NCBI RefSeq assembly: GCF_945277285.1
Contig: NZ_CALYPR010000001.1
Coordinates: 186,001 to 250,000, forward strand
Source: an uncultured Bartonella sp.
Lineage (GTDB): Bacteria; Pseudomonadota; Alphaproteobacteria; Rhizobiales; Rhizobiaceae
Direction of reading: 5' to 3'
DNA length: 64,000 nt
Shown here: positions 17,212 to 23,491 of the stretch, piece after piece
Layout of the letters: each line of letters begins with the position of its first letter
Numbering within the stretch: the first letter of the stretch is position 1
The notes under the pieces: model-generated
The model's input: the letters and a program-made list of their open reading frames with translations, nothing else
The model's database searches: none
Told to the model about the DNA's origin: nothing
Position numbers and translations under genes: made by a program

Positions 17212-17254
17212 TCAATCGATTATGGATGCTTCTTCCTGATAAGGCGCATTGATA
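17150..17254. repeat. 105-bp direct repeat, copy A (cdiA segment plus immunity 3' end)
   Basis: Matches 19621-19725 at a constant 2471-bp offset. It spans the end of the frameshifted immunity paralogue and the LHNDAIKGLPDLQS segment of CdiA, so the same immunity/cdiA junction exists twice. Confidence 0.88.
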
Positions 17255-17816
17255 AAGGTTTTAAAAGGTTTTATCTTCCCAGCTTCTTTTAAAAACTTAA
17301 GTCCAAAATAATGGCTTTTTTGTTTGTCGTTACTTACATCGAAAAGGGAAAATCCAATATCGTCATTTACACGAATCATAAGATCATACTTTGGAAAATA
17401 ATAACATAAACAACCTTTCACGCAGTCAATATTTAATCTTGCTACTGTAACAGCTGCAATATCGATTGGATTCATTTCACTTAAAGGAAAGACCTTGTAT
17501 TTTTTTAAATCAAAGAAGTCATCATAAAGTGTAACCAACTTTTTTTGTGAAAGATATTTTGCGTACCACTCATATTTTTGTAGAACCTCGTGTGAGGTGT
17601 GATCATCGGGATCTGGTCCAGTATATATATTTAATGAATTAATCATGTAACCATTATGGAACGAACTCATAAAGTAACTCATAAACAAATTTGTAGCGAA
17701 TTCTTCAGTACCATCTATGTAGTGAGGATCAAATTCGAAACGCCCAAGATAGCTTTGTTCGCGGGAGTGTCCATCATAAAAAACTCTCTTAATAGCGGTT
17801 TTAAAGAAACAGGCAC
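17212..17816 (-). pseudogene. Frameshifted paralogue of the 213-residue immunity gene
   Basis: Related to the intact gene at 19683-20324 (shared FHNGYMINSLNIYTGPD, SQKKLVTLYDD, IDIAAVT, KQKSHYFGL-FLK-AGKI). The uninterrupted part starts at MFMSYFM (17688), but upstream the paralogous N-terminus is present in two frames. GTG 17816 gives a start matching MPVS-K then REFF, and after a one-base deficit in a T-run (17778-17783, six bases; seven restores the frame) it continues YDGHSREQSYLGRF to join the rest. No ribosome site is seen before the GTG. No toxin lies between it and the preceding DUF2247 gene, so it is an extra, broken immunity gene. Confidence 0.7.
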
Positions 17817-17897
17817 ATTAGTTATTAATTACATATTATCTAAATTAATAATTTTATATTTATTTTCCTATGAAATATTTAAAAATACATAATAAAT

Positions 17898-18374
17898 CTA
17901 TAAAATATATTTTGCGTATATTTTTTTGTAATTATTTACCGTTTTATTCCAAATATCTATTTTTTCTTCCAATGGAACTATAGCTCTATAATAGTAATAT
18001 AATAATTCTAATTCCTTTGGTGTGTTAAAATAACAATAGATATATTCAAATAAGTCAAATTTATATTTCCATTCAATATCTTTATCGTCTATTAAGTTTA
18101 GTAAAATATAAATCCATATATCGTTATCAATGTTTTTATTATATAGACACAGATCGGAAAGAATTTTATAAAAAGACCTCTTATCATCATGTCTTATCAT
18201 ACTTAAATCATATTCAAGATCGCTTGAATCATTGTTAAGTCTTAACATATTAAATTTAAATATACTTTCTTCTGTTATAAATCTATTTATGTATCCATAG
18301 TTAATTTGATTCCATGTTATTTTTTTTGCTATTTTGAACAAAAAGTCACCAGTCACGTCAAGCTCTAAATCCAT
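17898..18374 (-). CDS. DUF2247-like putative immunity protein for toxin cassette 3
   Basis: 158 residues, A+T-rich codons, AGGGA site before ATG 18374, 12 bp after the toxin cassette 3 stop. The pattern KITWNQINYGYINRFITEESIF, then an IWIYILLNLIDD helix, then YFNTPKELELLYYYYRAIVP and a closing NNYKKIY segment fits my memory of DUF2247, a family found as immunity proteins in polymorphic toxin loci. There is no signal peptide or membrane segment. The position directly behind an intact toxin cassette makes it the cognate immunity gene. Its base composition is clearly lower in GC than the core genes, as expected for transferred DNA. Confidence 0.68.
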   Translation of the reverse strand: MDLELDVTGDFLFKIAKKITWNQINYGYINRFITEESIFKFNMLRLNNDSSDLEYDLSMIRHDDKRSFYKILSDLCLYNKNIDNDIWIYILLNLIDDKDIEWKYKFDLFEYIYCYFNTPKELELLYYYYRAIVPLEEKIDIWNKTVNNYKKIYAKYIL

Positions 18375-18386
18375 TTAATTATTCCC

Positions 18387-19568
18387 TTATTCGTTAATTG
18401 GTAATTGTCCATTTGGCTTCCCGGTAATTACGCCATTTTTTATAAACATCCTGTGTGTTAATTCGCCCTTATAATTAACAACCCATTCAAATATACCATG
18501 TACTCCGTTTACCTCACCTTCCATTTGAGTAAGAGTGTAAGGTTTTCCATCATTACCGTATTTAGTAAAAACACGACCCTTATATGGGATTTGTTCAATA
18601 ATATATCCATTATCTGCTATGGAATGATAGAAATCCGTTTTTGTCGCACTACCCACCCTAGGTGCTGTTTTAATTTCTTTTGCTGCTAATTCGGCTTTCA
18701 AGCCTTCTTTGGAAATTACACTTGTAGCAGAGGAATTACCTCCCGTTTTAGAAAAGATTTTTCTCCAAACGGTGGATTCTCCGCCAGTGATCCCAGCAAG
18801 GAATATATCATCAGCAGTTTGAGAGCTTTCGCCCATTGCCAATATAAATTTATGCAAAAATGATGGCGTAGAGTTATAGCCCAGACTCATGACATTGTAA
18901 TTTTGCATAAGCCATTTTTTTAATTCATCTGAATCTGGATCGCCATTTTTAATTGCCTGTGCTATTTGTTTCTGATATTTATCAAAATATTCTTTTACAA
19001 TAATATTATCACAATGTTCTTTTCCAAATTTTTGGCATTCGTTTAAGAAATCAGCATTAGTTTTTTCATTTTTATTGATTAGATCGTCAATTTCTGTCAT
19101 ATATTTTTTGAAATCAACGTCACTGCACTTAGCATCTAACGCACAGCTTTTCATTAAGCGTTCTAATTCAATGATTCTTTTTGTCTCATCGTAAGTGAGA
19201 AGATTATATTTTATCTCGTTGGAGGCATAACCAGCACCGTTAGAGCCGCTAGCAGAAGCGAGAAGTGCAGAGACGATGGAAGTGGTGAGGGTGTCGCTTA
19301 AACGCTTGGCCTCTTCACCTTTGAGACCCGATTGGGCAACGGCATTTTTGACAATGTCGTTGATATAAGGGGCAATGGCGGTGCTGACACCGGCACCAAT
19401 GGCTGCTTTAATCGCACCATCAACACCATTTACCCCACCAAGAAGGGCGCTGGCAATGGCGTGTAGAGCTGCACGGCCAGCTCCACCTTCATCCCACAAG
19501 GCTCTTTCTTTTACTGTATTTGCCTTTTTCGCTATCTCGTCAGCAATATCTCTGACAGTCGTTGCCAT
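18387..19568 (-). CDS. Orphan CdiA C-terminal toxin cassette 3 (most complete)
   Basis: The frame is open from the stop of the preceding immunity gene (19682) and keeps the longest piece of CdiA: LHNDAIKGLPDLQSKLNDQLKTQ, ATTVRDIADEIAKKA, WDEGGAGRAALHAIASALLGG, IAPYINDIVKNAVAQSG and the NEIKYNLLT junction. ATG 19568 is the first start codon but has no ribosome site, so independent translation is doubtful. After the junction come the four-cysteine domain (CALDAKC ... CQKFGKEHC), a linker, and the tip TDFYHSIADNGY...QMEGEVNGVHGIFEWVVNYKGELTHRMFIKNGVITGKPNG. I recognise this tip style from CDI/polymorphic toxins but not its activity. The frame has no break, so it could be swapped onto a full-length cdiA. 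Confidence 0.75.
   Translation of the reverse strand: MATTVRDIADEIAKKANTVKERALWDEGGAGRAALHAIASALLGGVNGVDGAIKAAIGAGVSTAIAPYINDIVKNAVAQSGLKGEEAKRLSDTLTTSIVSALLASASGSNGAGYASNEIKYNLLTYDETKRIIELERLMKSCALDAKCSDVDFKKYMTEIDDLINKNEKTNADFLNECQKFGKEHCDNIIVKEYFDKYQKQIAQAIKNGDPDSDELKKWLMQNYNVMSLGYNSTPSFLHKFILAMGESSQTADDIFLAGITGGESTVWRKIFSKTGGNSSATSVISKEGLKAELAAKEIKTAPRVGSATKTDFYHSIADNGYIIEQIPYKGRVFTKYGNDGKPYTLTQMEGEVNGVHGIFEWVVNYKGELTHRMFIKNGVITGKPNGQLPINE
19196..19496. repeat. Pretoxin direct repeat, copy R3 (301 bp)
   Basis: Gap-free match to R2. On its right the cdiA similarity continues (KERALWDE, SKASATMATT) in a form absent from cassette 2, so R3 carries the longest cdiA-derived leader. Confidence 0.95.
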
Positions 19569-19620
19569 AGTGGCAGAAGCTTTTGACCAATCCTGTTGTG
19601 TCTTGAGCTGGTCGTTAAGC

Positions 19621-19725
19621 TTGCTTTGTAAATCAGGAAGACCTTTGATGGCATCATTGTGTAGGTCTAATAAAATTCGATATCAATCAATTGTAGATGC
19701 TTCTTCCAGATAAGGCTCATTGATA
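19621..19725. repeat. 105-bp direct repeat, copy B
   Basis: Partner of 17150-17254. It contains the end of the intact 213-residue immunity gene and the LHNDAIKGLPDLQS piece of CdiA at the head of cassette 3. Confidence 0.88.
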
Positions 19726-20324
19726 TAATATTTAAAGTGCTCAATCTTCCCAGCTTGTTTTAAAAAATTAAGTCCAAAATAATGACTTTTTTGTTTACCC
19801 TTACTCACATCGACTAAAATGAATCCTATATTATCGTGAGTTGCAATTATAAGATCAAATTTTGGAAAATAAAAAAGCAAGTGGCCTTTTATTGAATAAA
19901 TGGCCATCGAAGCCATAGTTACAGCCGCAATATCTATTAGTTCTATTTTTTTTAGTGGAATAACGTTATATTTATTTAATAAATCGAATTCATCAAAAAG
20001 TTTTGTTCTTTCTTCAAAAGAAAGACTATCATCATAAAGTGTAACTAATTTTTTTTGTGAGAAATATTTTGTATAATATTCTTCTTCACGTACAACCTCG
20101 ATAGGACTATGATCAGTATCTGGTCCGGTATATATATTTAATGAATTAATCATGTAACCATTATGGAACGCAGTCATAAAGTAATTCATAAAAAAATTTG
20201 TCGCTATATCTTCAACACCTTGTAAATAATTCTGTGTATAAGCAACATATCCAAGATACCCTTCTGAAAGACAATACTTCTCACGAACAAGTCTTTTAAG
20301 TGCGGTTTTTATAGACACTGGCAT
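19683..20324 (-). CDS. Putative immunity protein, 213 residues, cognate of a truncated toxin
   Basis: Starts 11 bp after the stop of the toxin fragment at 20336, with an AGGAAT site ten bases upstream of ATG 20324. No signal peptide. It is Tyr/Phe-rich with motifs FHNGYMINSLNIYTGPD and KQKSHYFGLNFLKQAGKIEHF that recur in the frameshifted paralogue at 17212-17816. The family is not recognised; position and duplication are the evidence. The frame is intact and separated from cassette 3 only by its own TGA, so transcription would run straight on into cassette 3. Confidence 0.68.
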   Translation of the reverse strand: MPVSIKTALKRLVREKYCLSEGYLGYVAYTQNYLQGVEDIATNFFMNYFMTAFHNGYMINSLNIYTGPDTDHSPIEVVREEEYYTKYFSQKKLVTLYDDSLSFEERTKLFDEFDLLNKYNVIPLKKIELIDIAAVTMASMAIYSIKGHLLFYFPKFDLIIATHDNIGFILVDVSKGKQKSHYFGLNFLKQAGKIEHFKYYINEPYLEEASTID

Positions 20325-20335
20325 AGTAATTATTC

Positions 20336-20581
20336 CTATTTTTCAAATTTAATAATTTTGCCGGATGCATCAACTGTAATCTTGTGATTACGATTGGGCG
20401 TTTCCCTCGGATTTATACAAACCTTCCATTCATTAGGTCCAGAATGCTCAGAATGACTTTTTATCCAGAGTTCGTTAGTATATTTATTCTTAAATCCTTG
20501 CTTACCATTTAACTTCACGAAATCTTCGGGATGGCTTGATGGTGTTCTAACATAATCATCTGCGTTTTCAGTACTAAATAT
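20336..20581 (-). pseudogene. C-terminal fragment of a toxin (cassette 0), 5' end lost
   Basis: An open frame of about 81 codons without a start except a late GTG at 20518. It ends in a basic tip: FVKLNGKQGFKNKYTNELW, SEHSGPNEWKVCINPRETP, HKITVDASGKIIKFEK. The composition and the short charged C-terminus look like the tip of a nuclease toxin, and an immunity-like gene follows. No pretoxin repeat precedes it; the frame closes at a TAA at 20582-20584 and beyond that the DNA is non-coding. It is the upstream end of the array. Confidence 0.6.
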
Positions 20582-20599
20582 TTAGTTTCTTTGATGAAA

Positions 20600-20969
20600 A
20601 TTGTAATTAATATAAATTTTTTATCATATAATTTAAAATATTATTCTTCGTTCAATTACTTTTTGAAGATGTATGAAAGTTTATATGATAGCTGCATGAA
20701 ATTTATATCAAAATATTGAAATTTAGCAAACATTATTAGTGGTATGTTGCTAACGGGAATGACCATAACGTTTTTTTCAAACCAATTCCGTTCCACTATT
20801 TATCATTGCAACAGCGACGAGCTTTGATAGCTCTATTAGTTGCCAAATTTGAAGTCATTGTTCGATTTTTTTAAAATTTCCAGATAATTTAATATTTGAC
20901 AGATTCCAAAATATCCTGACCCTGTTTTATCAATAAACTTTCGTCTTTAATTGCTTTCTCGGCTTTGGC
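20600..20969. other. Intergenic region at the right border of the toxin array
   Basis: It contains the shared upstream side of the minus-strand array and the promoter side of the MBL-fold gene. No coding frame, pretoxin repeat or tRNA fragment was found. A TTGACA word near 20895 has no convincing -10 partner. Confidence 0.4.
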
Positions 20970-21032
20970 GTGAAAAGATCATATCTTCATGATGAAATGC
21001 TACGCGGCCCGCTATCGGACGAGGATGATAGA

Positions 21033-21938
21033 ATGCCAATAAAATTCGACAAGGATTTTTCTCCAGATTATGGCCATGCTGTTTTCCTTGGCAGCAACAT
21101 CTGCCGTGTCACAGCGCATAACCCTTCGCCTTTCACATTCACCGGCACTAATAGCTATATTCTTGGATCTGACGAACTTGCTATTATTGACCCGGGGCCT
21201 GACGATGCCACACACCTCAATACACTTCTAGAAATCATTGATGGACATGAGATCAATTATATTTTTATAACCCACAGCCACAACGACCATTGCGGATTGG
21301 CAAAAAAATTAAGTGAGTTGACTGGTGCCAGAATCGTTGCCGAAGGCCCTGACCGACCGTCTCAAGCGGGCCTGATCAATATAAATTCGGCTGTTGATGC
21401 CGGAAATGACAGAACCTTTGCACCCGACATTATTTTCAAAGATGGTGAAACAATCGAAGGTGATGGCTGGCAACTCACTTCGGTCACAACTCCCGGACAT
21501 ATGGCTAATCATACCACTTTTGCACTTGGCAATACGGGTATCCTTTTTACCGGCGACCACATTATGGCATGGTCAACAACAGTTGTTGCACCACCTGACG
21601 GTTCCATGCACGATTATATTCAGTCACTCAACAAACTGTTACAGCGGGATGATAAAATCTATCTTCCTGGCCATGGTGGCCCTGTTTATAAGCCTCATGC
21701 CTATGTGCGAGCAATGATAGCGCACCGTAAAATGCGTGAACGGGCGATTATTGAAAGGTTAAACGCAGGAGACCAGACAGTCAAAGAGATTGTCAAAGTT
21801 ATGTACCGCACAATCGAGCCGAGCCTTTACAAAGCGGCAGGACTTTCGGTGCTCGCCCATCTACAAGATCTGGTGGCGCGAGGCATTGTTAAAACAGATG
21901 GACCGATTTCCCTTGAAAGCCGCTATTCTTTATCCTGA
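21033..21938 (+). CDS. MBL-fold metallo-hydrolase, LACTB2-like
   Basis: Zinc hydrolase with the beta-lactamase fold: GTNSYILG, the metal motif THSHNDHCGL (HxHxDH), GHMANHTTF, the aspartate in FTGDHIMAW, and a late PGHGGP. The C-terminal 70 residues form the small winged-helix-like extension seen in LACTB2/glyoxalase-II-like relatives (HRKMRERAIIERL, AHLQDLVARGIV). Substrate unknown; some relatives are RNA endonucleases, others thioesterases. ATG 21033 has a GAGG at 21021-21024, eight bases away, whereas the longer GTG start at 20970 lacks a ribosome site, so the shorter form is preferred. The last 16 bp overlap the convergent DUF1499 gene. Confidence 0.85.
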   Translation: MPIKFDKDFSPDYGHAVFLGSNICRVTAHNPSPFTFTGTNSYILGSDELAIIDPGPDDATHLNTLLEIIDGHEINYIFITHSHNDHCGLAKKLSELTGARIVAEGPDRPSQAGLININSAVDAGNDRTFAPDIIFKDGETIEGDGWQLTSVTTPGHMANHTTFALGNTGILFTGDHIMAWSTTVVAPPDGSMHDYIQSLNKLLQRDDKIYLPGHGGPVYKPHAYVRAMIAHRKMRERAIIERLNAGDQTVKEIVKVMYRTIEPSLYKAAGLSVLAHLQDLVARGIVKTDGPISLESRYSLS

Positions 21939-22708
21939 TCGATAGGAGTAGAAAGCATTTCAGTATCAAGTGCATCCATGAATGCCAGAATAAAAGCAGC
22001 GTTTTCTCCCAGATCATGTGACAAATATCGTGAAGTCGAACGCATATCGACGAACGTGGTGTCTCCTTCATCGGTCAGTCGAATAATAATATCGGAAATA
22101 AAACCGAGATAGAACGTTTTTGCTTCCGTCTCGACGAAAAGTTGTTGATCCTCACCATCAACGCCTTTTTGTGCTGTGACTGCCCATCCTTGTGCACTCA
22201 AAACATTGCGAACCGACTTTAGAATACGGTCTGGTGAGCCATCATAACGGCGCCCCGAAAGTTGTGGCCACTCCTTTAACTGAAGGGCGGTCTGATCGGA
22301 TAATTTACTGGCAACAGGCAATGCATCAATCGGCCTTGTGCCGGCTAAAAATCTCGGTGGTGTGTCGGTATCGGTCGAAATATCAAAAAGCGGTGGCATG
22401 ACAAACCACATAAATACAAAAGCAAAAAGCGGTGTCAGGGTGATAAGCGAATAGACAATTCCTTTTAACGATTTCAAGCCACCACGATCACCATTTTTCC
22501 ATAGATCATGTAACCCTTTTATTGCGAGAGCAAGTGATAAAACGGCACAAAAACCGGCAAGAACGGAAAGGCTTAAAAAAACATTTGTCCGGATAAATGA
22601 AAAACGGTGCAGAATACTTAATATAATAAGTGTGATAAGACTTAAGCCGCCAAAACGCGGTGACCACAAGGCAGCATAAGACGTCAAACGAACATATTTT
22701 TTCCTCAT
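21923..22708 (-). CDS. DUF1499 membrane protein
   Basis: 261 residues. The N-terminal third has three predicted membrane segments (LSLITLIILSIL, VFLSLSVLAGFCAVLSLALAI, VYSLITLTPLFAFVFMWFV). The C-terminal soluble part is DUF1499: LSGRRYDGSPDRILKSVRNVL, GWAV, TFYLGFISDIIIRLTDEGDTTFVDMRSTSR. This domain occurs in many alphaproteobacterial envelope proteins with unknown function. The ATGA overlap with the deacetylase upstream (22705-22708) indicates translational coupling, and the 3' end overlaps the convergent MBL gene. Confidence 0.85.
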   Translation of the reverse strand: MRKKYVRLTSYAALWSPRFGGLSLITLIILSILHRFSFIRTNVFLSLSVLAGFCAVLSLALAIKGLHDLWKNGDRGGLKSLKGIVYSLITLTPLFAFVFMWFVMPPLFDISTDTDTPPRFLAGTRPIDALPVASKLSDQTALQLKEWPQLSGRRYDGSPDRILKSVRNVLSAQGWAVTAQKGVDGEDQQLFVETEAKTFYLGFISDIIIRLTDEGDTTFVDMRSTSRYLSHDLGENAAFILAFMDALDTEMLSTPIDQDKE

Positions 22709-23484
22709 TGCCCGTCAACTGTCCCTTGTAAAGTGCTGCAATCTTTTATCTCTGCTTCTCTATTCACTTGGTCTACCGCGTCCGACAATTTTACAAAACT
22801 ATACCCCTTTTTTTCCAATGTCATAATACCATCAGCAACTCCCTGACCGGATGCGCGTTTGGGCTGGTTCATATGGGCAATTATGACATCACCATTCTTA
22901 GCAGATGAAATACGTGCAGCAACCGTTTTTGCGGGCAGCGATGCCCCCATATCTGCATTGAGAGAAAAGCCGCCTATTTGATACCCCATTTTATGGATAA
23001 GCTTTATTGAATCTTGCGAATACCGTGCGGCCGCATCACGATACCAGTTAGAGCGCGGAAAACCGGCAGCAGTCAGGGCTTCTTCCCCGCCTTTAATCTC
23101 TTCACAGACAGCCTTGAGACTACCGGCGGTTTTAAGGCCATAAATTGTCGGTTGGTTATCAATGGCGGGAACATGGTTCTTGCCATGGTTTGCCAATTCA
23201 AAAAGTTCAGGGTGGGCCTTAATAATGGCAACCGTCTCACTGTTTCGGCGCAACCACCGTTCCGTTACAAATAGCGTTGCCTTGATTTGACGGGAAACCA
23301 GCACATCAAAAATTCGATGATCGACATCGCCCATACATAAATCAAGTGTCAAAGCCACTTGCGGCTTTGACACTTCACCTTTTGCTATATGCAATATCGG
23401 CTCGACGGTACCGGCCAGACTTTCAGCCGATGCAAACAGGTTTATCACTCCGGCTATAAGCAGCCAACGAATAGAATGCGACAT
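22705..23484 (-). CDS. Secreted polysaccharide deacetylase family protein
   Basis: 259 residues with a signal peptide (IRWLLIAGVINLFASAESLAG). NodB-fold signs: LTLDLCMGDVD in place of the usual TFDDG, the metal HxxxH motif in ELANHGKNH, WYRDAAARYS in place of RPPyG, and the closing DVIIAHMNQP. One of the two usual aspartates is therefore replaced by Leu, a variant I have seen in a proteobacterial subfamily. ATG 23484 is taken instead of the TTG three bases earlier. It starts seven bases after the ppdK stop and overlaps the DUF1499 gene by four, so the three may be cotranscribed. Substrate (peptidoglycan, EPS) unknown. Confidence 0.83.
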   Translation of the reverse strand: MSHSIRWLLIAGVINLFASAESLAGTVEPILHIAKGEVSKPQVALTLDLCMGDVDHRIFDVLVSRQIKATLFVTERWLRRNSETVAIIKAHPELFELANHGKNHVPAIDNQPTIYGLKTAGSLKAVCEEIKGGEEALTAAGFPRSNWYRDAAARYSQDSIKLIHKMGYQIGGFSLNADMGASLPAKTVAARISSAKNGDVIIAHMNQPKRASGQGVADGIMTLEKKGYSFVKLSDAVDQVNREAEIKDCSTLQGTVDGQ

Positions 23485-23491
23485 CAATTAC

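Noticed and set aside
13150-20600. CRISPR array or Rhs repeat interpretation of the repeated blocks
   Set aside because: The repeats are long (100-300 bp), coding and separated by genes; no YD repeats or short spaced repeats are present.
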